This document shows, piece by piece, positions 1-9,961 of a stretch of 64,000 nt of DNA. The notes under the pieces are model-generated. The model ran no database searches, had not been told where the DNA came from, and was given only the letters and a program-made list of their open reading frames with translations. The number at the start of each line of letters is the position of its first letter. Positions within the stretch are counted from its first letter, which is position 1. Made by a program: the position numbers and the translations under genes. Source of the stretch: Ketobacter alkanivorans (GTDB lineage Bacteria; Pseudomonadota; Gammaproteobacteria; Pseudomonadales; Ketobacteraceae); contig NZ_CP022684.1 in the NCBI RefSeq assembly GCF_002863865.1, positions 4,035,990-4,099,989 on the forward strand, in the 5' to 3' direction.

Positions 1-152
1 GGGTTGGCAGTGTGGGGATCTCGGTATTGATGTGCTGGTTACGCATGGCCCAGGTGCTGGGTAAGACGCTGGTTTTTGTCAATGCGCCGGACGATATGCT
101 GGACGTAAGCCGGGTCAGCAGTCTGGATACGGTGATTCCCTTTTCTTCCTGA
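1..152 (+). CDS. mlaB: MlaB-like STAS-domain protein, 3' end only
   Basis: Only the last 49 codons lie in the window (reading frame from base 3, stop TGA at 150-152). The peptide contains VGISVLMCWLRMAQ followed by a hydrophobic strand (KTLVFVNAP) and ends TVIPFSS, which fits the C-terminal half of a small STAS domain. MlaB is the cytoplasmic STAS subunit of the Mla phospholipid ABC transporter that maintains outer-membrane lipid asymmetry. The name rests mainly on context: in E. coli and Pseudomonas the order is mlaB, ibaG, murA, exactly as here. Another STAS protein cannot be excluded from the fragment alone. Confidence 0.7.
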   Translation, partial: VGSVGISVLMCWLRMAQVLGKTLVFVNAPDDMLDVSRVSSLDTVIPFSS

Positions 153-215
153 TTTTAGCGTCGAATTTGTTTACAATGTCGCCTTTCAAACCCCAACGAT
201 CCCGGGTAGTTCTAA

Positions 216-479
216 ATGATCACAGCCGAAGATATTCAACAGCGCCTCGAAAGCGGTATTGAGGGTGCTCAGGCCATGGTACGACTGGACGGCAATAAAT
301 GCCTCGTCGCCGTGGCTTCTGCAGCCTTTGAGGGCTTGCGTTCCGTTAAAAAACAACAGTTGGTATATGCCTGCCTGAACGAACTGATTGCCAGTGGCGA
401 ACTGCACGCCGTCAGCATGCATACCTACACCCCATCCGAGTGGGAATCCCAGAAAAAGCTGGGTATCCCTGGATTCTGA
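216..479 (+). CDS. ibaG: BolA/IbaG family protein
   Basis: An 87-residue BolA-fold protein. The diagnostic C-terminal block is present (VKKQQLVYACLNELIASGELHAVSMHTYTPSEW, written here in parts: VKKQQLVY, then HAVSMHTYTP), and the C-terminal metal-ligand histidine (HAVS) is kept. IbaG partners with monothiol glutaredoxin in iron-sulfur handling and is linked to acid tolerance. It sits between mlaB and murA, 18 bases before murA, as in many gammaproteobacteria. Oddity: the loop that is usually DGSH in IbaG reads DGNKC, so the usual loop histidine is a lysine with a cysteine next to it. Family assignment is firm; whether it still binds a cluster in the usual way is open. Confidence 0.9.
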   Translation: MITAEDIQQRLESGIEGAQAMVRLDGNKCLVAVASAAFEGLRSVKKQQLVYACLNELIASGELHAVSMHTYTPSEWESQKKLGIPGF

Positions 480-1760
<1,281 letters not shown>

Positions 1761-1774
1761 AGAAAGAGTGCATC

Positions 1775-2413
1775 ATGACAGCAAGAATACGCATTGCCCT
1801 GTCCAAGGGGCGCATACTGGATGAAACGCTGCCGCTGCTGAAAACGGCGGGTATCGAGCTGCTGGAAGAGCCTTCCAAAAGCCGCAAGCTGATCTTTCCC
1901 ACCAGTAACCCCAACGTGGATATCATCATTATTCGCGCCACCGACGTGCCCACCTTTGTGGAGCATGGGGCTGCGGATATTGGTGTGGCGGGTAAAGATG
2001 TGTTGATGGAGCATGGTGCTCGTGGCGTATACGAGCCTCTGGATCTGAACATCTCCCGCTGTAAGTTAATGGTGGCCGCTAAAAAAGATGTGGCAGAGCC
2101 GGAAGGGCGCCTGCGAGTGGCCACCAAGTTCGTAAACATCACCAAGCAGTATTACGCCGAGAAAGGCGAGCAGGTTGAAATCATCAAGCTGTACGGTTCC
2201 ATGGAGCTTGCGCCTTTGGTGGGGCTGGCGGACAAAATTGTCGACATCGTCGATACCGGCAACACCTTGCGTGCCAATGGCTTGGAGCCTACGGAGCTGA
2301 TTGCTACCATCAGCTCGCGGCTGATCGTCAACAAGGCCTCCATGAAAATGAAGCACAGCGTCATTCAGCGCCTGATTGACCAGCTGGCCGAGGCTGTTGA
2401 GAATAACCGTTAA
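1775..2413 (+). CDS. hisG: ATP phosphoribosyltransferase, short form
   Basis: At 212 residues this is the short form of HisG, which lacks the C-terminal regulatory domain of the long (about 300-residue) enzyme. It condenses ATP with PRPP in the first step of histidine biosynthesis. Short HisG normally works as a hetero-octamer with the HisS-like regulatory subunit HisZ; no hisZ is in this window, so it must lie elsewhere. Recognisable segments are [15 protein letters not shown] at the N terminus and the PRPP-binding region [14 protein letters not shown] near residues 155-170. It lies between murA and hisD in one rightward run. Confidence 0.97.
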   Translation: MTARIRIALSKGRILDETLPLLKTAGIELLEEPSKSRKLIFPTSNPNVDIIIIRATDVPTFVEHGAADIGVAGKDVLMEHGARGVYEPLDLNISRCKLMVAAKKDVAEPEGRLRVATKFVNITKQYYAEKGEQVEIIKLYGSMELAPLVGLADKIVDIVDTGNTLRANGLEPTELIATISSRLIVNKASMKMKHSVIQRLIDQLAEAVENNR

Positions 2414-2456
2414 CCCCTAAACCGCATTAATGCCCGACTATCGTGAGGACTATCCC

Positions 2457-3761
2457 ATGACCCTGGACATCACCCGACTGGACGCCAACCAAGCCGATTT
2501 TGAGCAGCGCCTCGACGCCCTGCTGGCCTGGGAGAGTGTATCCGACCATGGGGTGCAGACAGCGGTGCATGAGATCGTCGAAAGCGTGCGTCAGCGTGGC
2601 GATGCCGCGGTGCTTGAGCATACCAATCGCTTCGATCACATGGCAATCACGGATCTGGCCGACCTGGTGGTGCCAGACAGCCGATTGCAGGATGCGTTGG
2701 ATCGCATTCCGGCGGATCAGCGGGTGGCCTTGCAAGTGGCTGCCGAGCGGGTGCGGGCTTATCATGAGCATCAGAAGCAGGATTCCTGGAGCTACACCGA
2801 AGCCGACGGCACCCTGCTGGGGCAGAAAGTAACCCCGCTGGATCGGGTTGGGCTCTATGTGCCCGGCGGCAAGGCCAGCTACCCATCCTCGGTGCTGATG
2901 AACGCCATTCCCGCCAAAGTGGCCGGTGTCAAAGAGATCGTGATGGTGGTGCCTACGCCCGGCGGTGAAGTGAACGAAATGGTGTTCGCTGCTGCCAAGA
3001 TTGCCGGCGTGGATAAAGTAATCACCATCGGCGGCGCTCAAGCAGTAGCGGCGTTGGCCTATGGGACGGAAACCGTGCCACGAGTGGATAAAATTGTTGG
3101 CCCTGGCAATATCTATGTGGCCACCGCCAAGCGCATGGTGTTTGGGCAGGTGGGCATCGACATGATTGCTGGCCCTTCCGAAATTCTGGTGGTCTGTGAT
3201 GGGCAAACTAACCCCGACTGGATTGCCATGGATCTGTTTTCCCAGGCGGAGCACGATGAAGATGCCCAGTCCATATTGGTGTCGCCTGATGCCGATTTCA
3301 TCGAGCGGGTCGCGCAGTCGCTACAAGAGCTGTTGCCGACACTGGAGCGGGAAAGCATCGCGCGCGTGTCGCTGAAGAACCGGGGAGCACTGATCAAGGT
3401 GCAGGATTTGGATCAGGCGGTAGAGCTGATCAACCGTATCGCGCCAGAGCATTTGGAGCTGTCGGTGGAAGATCCGCAAACCATGGCTCAGCGAGTGCGT
3501 CACGCCGGTGCCATTTTTATGGGGCGCTACACCGCTGAAGCGCTGGGTGATTATTGTGCCGGGCCGAATCACGTACTGCCTACATCCGGTACAGCCCGCT
3601 ACTCGTCACCGCTGGGTGTTTATGACTTCCAAAAGCGCAGCTCGTTGATTATGTGTACGCCAGAGAAGGCATCCGAGCTGGGTAAAGTCGCTTCGGTGTT
3701 GTCGCGTGGTGAAAGCCTCACCGCCCACGCCCGTTCTGCCGAATACCGCATCAAGGATTAA
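2457..3761 (+). CDS. hisD: Histidinol dehydrogenase
   Basis: A 434-residue NAD-dependent zinc enzyme that oxidises L-histidinol to L-histidine in two steps. Family blocks seen: [14 protein letters not shown], the GPGN...KR segment, [16 protein letters not shown] with the catalytic Glu-His pair, and GPNHVLPT, which holds zinc and substrate ligands. The ATG at 2457 is chosen because GAGG lies 8 bases upstream and MTLDITRL begins the conserved part; an upstream in-frame ATG at 2430 would add nine residues but has no ribosome-binding site. Its stop is followed 7 bases later by hisC. Confidence 0.97.
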   Translation: MTLDITRLDANQADFEQRLDALLAWESVSDHGVQTAVHEIVESVRQRGDAAVLEHTNRFDHMAITDLADLVVPDSRLQDALDRIPADQRVALQVAAERVRAYHEHQKQDSWSYTEADGTLLGQKVTPLDRVGLYVPGGKASYPSSVLMNAIPAKVAGVKEIVMVVPTPGGEVNEMVFAAAKIAGVDKVITIGGAQAVAALAYGTETVPRVDKIVGPGNIYVATAKRMVFGQVGIDMIAGPSEILVVCDGQTNPDWIAMDLFSQAEHDEDAQSILVSPDADFIERVAQSLQELLPTLERESIARVSLKNRGALIKVQDLDQAVELINRIAPEHLELSVEDPQTMAQRVRHAGAIFMGRYTAEALGDYCAGPNHVLPTSGTARYSSPLGVYDFQKRSSLIMCTPEKASELGKVASVLSRGESLTAHARSAEYRIKD

Positions 3762-3768
3762 GTGCAAC

Positions 3769-4890
3769 ATGGATAAACAAAGTAACGTTATGAGTGATCT
3801 GGAGCGTGCTACCCAGGCACGGGTTGAGCAGTGTGTACGTCCTGAGATTCGGGCCCTGTCCGCTTACCATGTGCCGCCTTCCTCCGGAATGGTGAAGCTG
3901 GATGCCATGGAAAACCCCTATCGTTGGCCCGGCTCCATGGTGGATCAGTGGCTGGAAGTGCTGCGGGATGTGCAGGTAAACCGCTATCCTGATCCCGCCT
4001 GTGCCGAGCTGAAAGAGGATCTCAAGTTGCTGATGGGGGTCGACCCAAGGCATCAGGTGGTTCTGGGTAATGGCTCTGATGAGTTGATCCAAATCATCGC
4101 CATGTGTCTGGCTCAGCCCGGCCGTACGATTTTGGCGCCCGAGCCCAGTTTTGTTATGTATCGCATGATTGCCACTTTCTGCGGCATGGCGTATCGCGGC
4201 GTGCCCCTGGCCGAGGACTTTGCGCTGGACCTGCCTGCAACCTTGCAGGCCATTGAAGAGACTCAGGCGGCTCTGGTATTTCTGGCTCAGCCCAACAACC
4301 CCACTGGTAATCTGTTTGATCTGGATGCCGTGAAGCAAATCTGTGCCGCGACCCCTGGCCTGGTGGTGATTGATGAAGCCTATATGGCGTTCACCGATCG
4401 TCATCACCTGAGTTTGATGGACGAATTCGATAATGTGGTTGTGATGCGCACTCTCTCCAAGATGGGGCTGGCGGGCCTGCGTTTGGGCATGCTGTTTGGG
4501 CCACCCCAGTGGTTGAGTGAATTCGAAAAAGTGCGCTTGCCATACAATATCAGTGTGCTCACAGAGGCCTCTGCCCGGTTTGCCCTGAATCATTTCGATG
4601 TTATGAAAGCTCAAACGTCCGAGCTGCGGCAGAATCGCTCAGAGTTGATGGCGGCATTGCAGAAGCTGTCTTTTGACAAGGTTTGGCCCAGCGAGGCGAA
4701 CTTCATACTGGTTCGTACCGGCTCTGGGCAAGCGCGCAAGGTGTTCGAGCGCCTGAAAGACGCTGGCGTCTTAATCAAGTGTCTGGATGGAGCCCACCCG
4801 CAACTGCAGGACTGCCTGCGCTTGACGGTGGGAACGGCGGATGAGAACCGGCTGTTATTGCAGGCGCTGCATGGGGCCATGAATGATTAA
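3769..4890 (+). CDS. hisC: Histidinol-phosphate aminotransferase
   Basis: A 373-residue class I/II PLP-dependent aminotransferase that converts imidazole acetol-phosphate and glutamate to histidinol-phosphate and 2-oxoglutarate. The PLP lysine is Lys231 in TLSKMGLAGLRLG; AQPNNPTGN, VVIDEAY and the N-terminal LDAMENPY substrate loop are also present. The ATG at 3769 follows the hisD stop closely; another in-frame ATG at 3790 (MSDLERA) is possible but lacks a clear ribosome-binding site. It is the last gene of the rightward murA-his run and converges on the TerB-like gene 25 bases away. Several HisC paralogues often coexist, so it may be hisC1. Confidence 0.95.
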   Translation: MDKQSNVMSDLERATQARVEQCVRPEIRALSAYHVPPSSGMVKLDAMENPYRWPGSMVDQWLEVLRDVQVNRYPDPACAELKEDLKLLMGVDPRHQVVLGNGSDELIQIIAMCLAQPGRTILAPEPSFVMYRMIATFCGMAYRGVPLAEDFALDLPATLQAIEETQAALVFLAQPNNPTGNLFDLDAVKQICAATPGLVVIDEAYMAFTDRHHLSLMDEFDNVVVMRTLSKMGLAGLRLGMLFGPPQWLSEFEKVRLPYNISVLTEASARFALNHFDVMKAQTSELRQNRSELMAALQKLSFDKVWPSEANFILVRTGSGQARKVFERLKDAGVLIKCLDGAHPQLQDCLRLTVGTADENRLLLQALHGAMND

Positions 4891-4915
4891 ACAGGCTGGC
4901 TTGAACTAGCCGGGC

Positions 4916-5353
4916 TCAGCTCGGCTTCGCCTCCAGTTTTGCTTTGATAAACTGCTCATGAGGCACATAAATCAGCTCTGCTATTTTGCGAATAGTGTGG
5001 TCTTCATAGCGATCCACTTCACCATCGGCCCAGGCCACCTTCCACATGTTCAGTACTAACTCGTGCTTTTTTTCCGGGCTGAAATGATCGTTGATCTGGC
5101 GAGTCATTTCGAACAGGTCATGGGCATCCCGGTGCCTTGATTTGGCATTGGACAGCAACTCCTGGCATTCCGCCTCAGTCACCTTTAATGAATGCAGGAT
5201 GGCGTTTCGAATTGTGCTTTCTTCGGTGTCCTGCCAATCGTCATCGGCTGCCATCACTTCCACCAGCAGCGCGGCGGCGGCCAGATCAGGGCTGATGCTT
5301 TCGCGTTCGGGGCCGGTTGGTTGTTTGAATAAATCCAGAATTCGCTTAATCAT
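4916..5353 (-). CDS. TerB-like (tellurite-resistance B family) cytoplasmic protein
   Basis: A 145-residue soluble, helical, acidic protein. Two copies of a TerB-type metal-binding signature can be seen: EVMAADDDWQDTEES around residues 32-46 and WADGEVDRYEDHTIRKI around 108-124. This matches the TerB/COG4103 group, a calcium-binding helical fold. No ter operon is nearby, so tellurite resistance should not be inferred. It lies head-to-tail with the upstream periplasmic protease gene on the same strand (23 bases apart) and may be co-transcribed with it. Cellular role is unknown; the family call is good, the function is not. Confidence 0.8.
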   Translation of the reverse strand: MIKRILDLFKQPTGPERESISPDLAAAALLVEVMAADDDWQDTEESTIRNAILHSLKVTEAECQELLSNAKSRHRDAHDLFEMTRQINDHFSPEKKHELVLNMWKVAWADGEVDRYEDHTIRKIAELIYVPHEQFIKAKLEAKPS

Positions 5354-5376
5354 ATTGGCCTGTCGATAGGTTGGTT

Positions 5377-6537
5377 TTAGCCTTGCGGAGTGGGGCGGGC
5401 CCCCACTACCACCAGAATATCCAGTGACTGTTCCTGGCGGTTTACTCGTATGGTCACCTTGGCTCCGGGCTTCATATTGGCAATCATTTCCATGGCTGCC
5501 CGCGGATCTTCGATCATATTGCCGTTCATGTGGGTGATGATGTCACCGGGGCGAATGCCTGCCTGATGGGCGGGGCCATTCTTGGCAATTCCCATCACCA
5601 GCAATCCTTCGATATTCGGGAGGTTGAATGCCTTGGCCAGCGCCGGGTTCAAAACCTGGGGCTCGATGCCTACCCAGCCTCGAATCACCTGGCCATACTG
5701 CACTAACTGCTTGACCACATCGGTGGCAGTGCCGATGGGGATGGCAAAGCCAATGCCGAGGGAGCCGCCGGAATTGGAATAAATCGCGGTATTGATTCCG
5801 ATCAGATCCCCATACGCATTAATCAGGGCTCCGCCGGAGTTGCCTGGATTGATGGCAGCATCGGTCTGGATGAAATCCACAAAAGAGCTGATATCCGATT
5901 GATGACGCCCCAAAGCACTGACAATGCCCTTGGTAACGGTCTGGCCCACGCCAAAGGGATTGCCGATGGCCAGCACCACATCACCAACTCGAATATTTTC
6001 TGTTTTGGCGAGGTTGATTGCTGGCAGATCCGGCATATCGATGTAAATCAGCGCCAGATCGGTTTCCGGATCGGTGCCCACCACCATTGCATCGATTTCC
6101 CGACCGTCGGCCAGGCCTACTTTTATCTGATCGGCCTGTGCGATAACGTGGTTGTTAGTGAGAATATAGCCCGATGGGCTTATGATCACCCCGGAGCCAA
6201 GGCTCTGTTGCATGCGCTGACGGCGTGGGGCCTGATTGAGGCCGAAGAAACGGCGGAACACCGGGTCGTCTGCCAGTGGGTGGGCTTTCTCAGTCACCAA
6301 CTTGCTGGTGGCGATGTTGACCACCGCAGGTTGAGCCTTGCTGACCGCATCGGCGTATGAAATGGGGTCGCTGATGCTGGCAGTGCTTTGAATCGGCGTT
6401 TCGGTAATCTGCTTCTCGATCAGCACCACTTCGTGCTGAATCGGTTGCGATGTGCGCTCGATGATGAAAATGTAGCCCAGAGCGATGATCAGTCCGTAGA
6501 GCACCGGGCCAATCAGTGGGCGTAGAACTGATTTCAT
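5377..6537 (-). CDS. degS: DegS/AlgW-type periplasmic serine protease with PDZ domain
   Basis: A 386-residue membrane-anchored HtrA-family protease: one membrane segment near residues 9-26, a trypsin-like domain, then a single PDZ domain (about 290-375). The triad is visible as His130 (LTNNHVI), Asp160 (DPETDLALI) and Ser234 (NPGNSGGAL). One PDZ plus an N-terminal anchor points to DegS/AlgW, which senses misfolded outer-membrane proteins and starts cleavage of the RseA/MucA anti-sigma factor, rather than DegP. An ATG at 6537 is preferred; an upstream in-frame GTG at 6582 would add 15 unlikely residues ahead of the anchor. Pseudomonas names this gene algW, after hisC1 as here. Divergent from the Nif3 gene. 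Confidence 0.9.
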   Translation of the reverse strand: MKSVLRPLIGPVLYGLIIALGYIFIIERTSQPIQHEVVLIEKQITETPIQSTASISDPISYADAVSKAQPAVVNIATSKLVTEKAHPLADDPVFRRFFGLNQAPRRQRMQQSLGSGVIISPSGYILTNNHVIAQADQIKVGLADGREIDAMVVGTDPETDLALIYIDMPDLPAINLAKTENIRVGDVVLAIGNPFGVGQTVTKGIVSALGRHQSDISSFVDFIQTDAAINPGNSGGALINAYGDLIGINTAIYSNSGGSLGIGFAIPIGTATDVVKQLVQYGQVIRGWVGIEPQVLNPALAKAFNLPNIEGLLVMGIAKNGPAHQAGIRPGDIITHMNGNMIEDPRAAMEMIANMKPGAKVTIRVNRQEQSLDILVVVGARPTPQG

Positions 6538-6643
6538 AAGGTGACTGGTAAATCCACAGCAGTTTTTGAAATAATCACGCACAAGCGCAGCACGTTACCA
6601 CGTAACCAACTGATCCACCACCCTGCCAGCAGCGGAGCACAAC

Positions 6644-7402
6644 ATGATAGAACGCCAGGCCCTGTTACAGTATCTGAATTCACTTTTAGAGCCTGAATAT
6701 TTCAAAGATTACGCGCCCAATGGTCTGCAAGTGCAGGGCAAGCCGGAAATTGCCACCCTGGTCAGTGGCGTCAGCGCCACCCAGGCACTGATTGATCGCG
6801 CGGTACAACTGAAAGCCGATGCCATATTCGTGCATCACGGTTACTTCTGGCGGGGGGAAGATCCCTCCATCGTCGGCATGAAGTTCAATCGAATCAAAAC
6901 GCTATTGGCCCACAATATCAACCTGTTTGCGTACCACCTGCCACTGGATGCTCACCCGGAGCTGGGCAACAACGCCCAGTTAGCTGCGCGGCTGGGTATC
7001 ATTATGGACAGTGGCCTTGATCCGCTGGAGCGCCGCCCCATCGGCAATGTCGGGCACCTGGCGCAACCACGCAGCGCCAAACAGTTTGCCGATACCATCG
7101 AATCAGCCTTGGGGCGCGCCCCGTTATTGGTCGAGGGGGGCGATCATCCAGTATCACGGGTAGCTTGGTGCACCGGTGGCGCACAAGGCTACATAGAAAA
7201 AGCCGTTGCTATGGGGGCCGATGCGTTCATCAGTGGCGAGATCTCGGAGCAGACCACCCACGTGGCCCGTGAGTGCGGCATTCATTACTATGCTGCGGGC
7301 CATCACGCCACAGAGCGTTATGGTGCCAAATCCGTAGGTGAGCATTTAGCGACAAAATTCCAGCTAAATCATGAGTTTGTGGATATTGACAACCCTGCCT
7401 GA
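6644..7402 (+). CDS. Nif3/YbgI-family dinuclear metal protein
   Basis: A 252-residue Nif3-like protein (YbgI type, sometimes annotated GTP cyclohydrolase 1 type 2). Metal-binding landmarks are VHHGYFW with His64-His65, YHLPLDAHPELGNN around residues 107-120, and the C-terminal GHHATERYG. YbgI forms a toroidal hexamer with a two-metal centre, but its physiological substrate is not settled. It is divergent from the DegS/AlgW gene and precedes sat by 72 bases. The same DegS/AlgW-Nif3 pairing is, to my knowledge, found in Pseudomonas. Family is certain; reaction is not. Confidence 0.9.
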   Translation: MIERQALLQYLNSLLEPEYFKDYAPNGLQVQGKPEIATLVSGVSATQALIDRAVQLKADAIFVHHGYFWRGEDPSIVGMKFNRIKTLLAHNINLFAYHLPLDAHPELGNNAQLAARLGIIMDSGLDPLERRPIGNVGHLAQPRSAKQFADTIESALGRAPLLVEGGDHPVSRVAWCTGGAQGYIEKAVAMGADAFISGEISEQTTHVARECGIHYYAAGHHATERYGAKSVGEHLATKFQLNHEFVDIDNPA

Positions 7403-7474
7403 ATTTTGTTGCCAGAACCGTTATAATGCGCGCCGTTTATTAACTTCAACGATCAATCACAGACGAGTATCAAG

Positions 7475-8692
7475 ATGTCGAACCTAGTGAAGCCTCATGG
7501 TAGTGACCAGCTCAAACCCCTACTGCTGGAAGGGAATGCCCTCACTGCGGCCAAAGCCAAAGCCGAATCCTTGCCCCAGATCCAACTCAGCTCCCGCGAA
7601 ACCGGTGACCTGATCATGCTGGGTATTGGCGGATTTACCCCTCTGGAAGGTTTCATGGGCAAAGCAGACTGGCAGTCTGTGTGCGACAACATGGCACTGA
7701 CGAACGGTTTGTTCTGGCCCATTCCCATCACCAAATCTGTGGATCAAGCCACCGCCGACAGCATTGAGGTTGGTGCCGAGATCGCGCTGGTGGATGGCGA
7801 GTCTGGTGAGCTGATGGGCTCCATGACAGTCACTGAAAAATACAGCATCGACAAAGCCCATGAGTGCCAGAAAGTATTCGGCACCGCAGACATCGAACAC
7901 CCCGGTGTGAAAATGGTTATGGAGCAGGGCGAAGTGAACCTGGCCGGTACCGTGCAAGTGTTTTCTCAGGGCGAGTTCCCAGAGAAGTACAAAGGTATCT
8001 ACATGACTCCGGCTGAAACCCGTGCCCTGCTGGAGGAGAAAGGCTGGACCACCGTTGCAGCATTCCAGACCCGTAACCCCATGCACCGTTCCCACGAGCA
8101 TCTGGCCAAGATCGCCATCGAAATCTGCGACGGTGTCCTGATCCACTCACTCCTGGGCAAACTCAAGCCCGGCGACATCCCTGCAGACGTACGTCAGAAT
8201 GCCATCGGCACCCTGATCGACCAATACTTTGTTAACGACACCGTAGTCCAGTCCGGTTACCCTCTGGATATGCGTTACGCTGGCCCCCGTGAAGCACTGT
8301 TGCACGCTCTGTTCCGTCAGAACTATGGTTGTTCCCACCTGATCGTGGGTCGTGACCACGCTGGTGTAGGTGATTATTACGGCCCCTTCGATGCCCAGCA
8401 TATCTTTGACGAGATCCCAGGCGATGCACTGATCACTCAGCCTTTGAAGATCGATTGGACTTTCTGGTGCAACAAGTGCGGCACCATGGCTTCCATGCGT
8501 ACCTGCCCTCACGATGCCGAAGACCGCGTGCTGGTTTCCGGCACCAAGTTGCGTAAGGCGTTGTCTGAAGGTGGTGAAGTGGCCGACAACTTCAGTCGTC
8601 CTGAAGTGCTCGAGATCCTGCGTGCCTATTACGCTGGCCTCGAAGACCACGAAAAAGTAGAAGTGAAGTTAACCGGGCACTCCGCTAAGTAA
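7475..8692 (+). CDS. sat: Sulfate adenylyltransferase, stand-alone Sat type
   Basis: A 405-residue homo-oligomeric ATP sulfurylase, which makes adenosine 5'-phosphosulfate from sulfate and ATP. The nucleotide-binding motifs are QTRNP (198-202), HRSHE (204-208) and GRDHAG (292-297). A C-x2-C-x8-C-x-H cluster (Cys332, Cys335, Cys344, His346) resembles the zinc site of thermophile and sulfur-bacterial Sat. No APS-kinase domain is fused at the C terminus. This is not the GTPase-coupled CysDN enzyme usual in E. coli and Pseudomonas, so here a single-subunit Sat may supply assimilatory APS. Start ATG has a modest ribosome-binding site. A strong bidirectional terminator follows. Confidence 0.95.
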   Translation: MSNLVKPHGSDQLKPLLLEGNALTAAKAKAESLPQIQLSSRETGDLIMLGIGGFTPLEGFMGKADWQSVCDNMALTNGLFWPIPITKSVDQATADSIEVGAEIALVDGESGELMGSMTVTEKYSIDKAHECQKVFGTADIEHPGVKMVMEQGEVNLAGTVQVFSQGEFPEKYKGIYMTPAETRALLEEKGWTTVAAFQTRNPMHRSHEHLAKIAIEICDGVLIHSLLGKLKPGDIPADVRQNAIGTLIDQYFVNDTVVQSGYPLDMRYAGPREALLHALFRQNYGCSHLIVGRDHAGVGDYYGPFDAQHIFDEIPGDALITQPLKIDWTFWCNKCGTMASMRTCPHDAEDRVLVSGTKLRKALSEGGEVADNFSRPEVLEILRAYYAGLEDHEKVEVKLTGHSAK

Positions 8693-8705
8693 ACTTCTTT
8701 CGACC

Positions 8706-8741
8706 ACAAAAAAGCCGGTTCAATCGAACCGGCTTTTTTGT
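8706..8741. terminator. Bidirectional intrinsic terminator between sat and hsp20
   Basis: AAAAAAGCCGGTT and AACCGGCTTTTTT form a perfect stem around a CAATCG loop. Because the stem carries A residues on its left side and T residues on its right, it can end transcription from both the rightward sat and the leftward hsp20 gene. Confidence 0.93.
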
Positions 8742-8778
8742 GCGCTCTATGTTGAGGCGTGTATTGATGCGGTAGTGA

Positions 8779-9183
8779 TTAACTCACTTGGATGTCAATG
8801 CGCCGAGGCTGAGTCTGTTCCTTCTTCTGCACGCCAATAACCAGCAAGCCATGCTCAAAGCGGGCACTGATCCCGTTGCGGTCGGCATCTTCCGGCAGCG
8901 TGAATGCCCGGCTGAACTCGCCTACAGCGCGCTCACGATAACGATATTCCACGCCTTCCTCTTCGTTGCGTACTTTCTCGCCGCTGATTTTTAAAATGTT
9001 GTCATCCAGCTCCACCTTAACTTGGTCGGGGGTGATGCCCGGTAGCTCCAGGTGAATTTCATAGCCGGCTTTGGATTCACAGATGTCCACCACCGGTTGC
9101 CAACGGCGTGGATTGTAACGGCGCAGGCTGTCATTGTGCAGTTGATCCAGTACTTGCCAAGGGTTAAGTGTTGCAATGCTCAT
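8779..9183 (-). CDS. Small heat-shock protein (Hsp20/alpha-crystallin family)
   Basis: A 134-residue ATP-independent holdase. The alpha-crystallin domain spans about residues 28-120: VDICESKAGYEIHLELPGI, the central DQVKVELDDNILKISGEK strands, a YRERAVGEFSRAFTLP segment, and the family tail motif AxxxxGxL as ARFEHGLLVIGVQKK. A C-terminal basic/DIQV tail may replace the usual IXI motif. The start ATG has GGGAG 7 bases upstream. A near-perfect sigma-32 promoter precedes it, so heat-shock induction is well supported by the sequence. It is monocistronic between a terminator and that promoter. Confidence 0.94.
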   Translation of the reverse strand: MSIATLNPWQVLDQLHNDSLRRYNPRRWQPVVDICESKAGYEIHLELPGITPDQVKVELDDNILKISGEKVRNEEEGVEYRYRERAVGEFSRAFTLPEDADRNGISARFEHGLLVIGVQKKEQTQPRRIDIQVS

Positions 9184-9239
9184 TTTGTGTCTCCCAATTT
9201 GAACTGGTGGTTCAGATATTGATTCGCTGTCGGGAAATT

Positions 9240-9268
9240 AAATGGGGTGGTTAAAAGTCGCTTTCAAG
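9240..9268 (-). promoter_or_regulatory. Sigma-32 heat-shock promoter of hsp20
   Basis: Read on the minus strand: CTTGAAA (9262-9268), a 14-base spacer, then CCCCATTT (9240-9247). This matches the established RpoH consensus CTTGAAA-N(11-16)-CCCCATnT at every defined position. The start of transcription would fall about 50 bases before the hsp20 ATG. Confidence 0.9.
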
Positions 9269-9341
9269 AGGGAAAAACTAAATTTTTTGTGCGGTGGATT
9301 AGAGGTTGAAAATGGGGGCCAATGCCCCCATCTCATTAAGC

Positions 9342-9821
9342 TTATGCGCGAGTATCGTGTAAACCGAATTCTTCCGACAGGGTGCCCTGATCCTTGACGC
9401 CTTGCTTGGGTGCATAGTCTCTGGGAGGCTCCAGCCCACCGGCCGAGCCAAAATCTGCATCCACTTCCGCGTCCTCAGTAATATTGCCTGTGGTTTCCAG
9501 TGAGATAAACTTGGTTTTCTTGTTGGGCAGCTTGTCGACGCTGTCCAGCTTGAAACTCTTGGGCGGTTCTGCAAAGGAGTCCGCAGCCGATTCCAAGTGT
9601 TTCTGCACCACCAGATAGTTCTCAGTCAGAGTGTTCACCATCTGTGCGGTTTTGTTGAAATGGGTGTTGACGTTCTCACGATAAGCGGTGAACTCCTCTT
9701 GCAGTTCACGCAGCTGCTGCTCCATATTGGATTGCGCCCTCGCCCGGGACATCACAAAAAAGCAGCCCATACCACCAGCTGCAAGGCCAATCAGAAACGC
9801 GATGAAAGTTACCAATTGCAT
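9342..9821 (-). CDS. zapG: YhcB/ZapG family (DUF1043) inner-membrane protein
   Basis: A 159-residue protein with one N-terminal membrane segment (about residues 4-23, glycine-rich) followed by a coiled-coil stretch (about 30-85: MEQQLRELQEEFTAYREN) and a disordered acidic tail. E. coli YhcB (ZapG) has this architecture and acts at the interface of cell division and envelope synthesis. The position near zapE and rplM-rpsI matches E. coli yhcB-yhcM-rplM. GGAGTGAG precedes the ATG. The coiled coil and anchor are seen; the division role is from the family. Confidence 0.88.
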   Translation of the reverse strand: MQLVTFIAFLIGLAAGGMGCFFVMSRARAQSNMEQQLRELQEEFTAYRENVNTHFNKTAQMVNTLTENYLVVQKHLESAADSFAEPPKSFKLDSVDKLPNKKTKFISLETTGNITEDAEVDADFGSAGGLEPPRDYAPKQGVKDQGTLSEEFGLHDTRA

Positions 9822-9961
9822 AGACTCACTCCAGAGTTTTATTTGTTCTAATTATAGGATACTACAGGGTTATTATGGCACTGGACAGGCTACTTAGCGG
9901 CTTACAAGCGTGAATCCAGTCGTTAAAATGTAAGAAAATTATCCCAGCGTGGAGAACCACC

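Noticed and set aside
4891..4915. GGCT...AGCC hairpin between hisC and the TerB-like gene
   Set aside because: Only four consecutive base pairs and no T-run; too weak to call a terminator.
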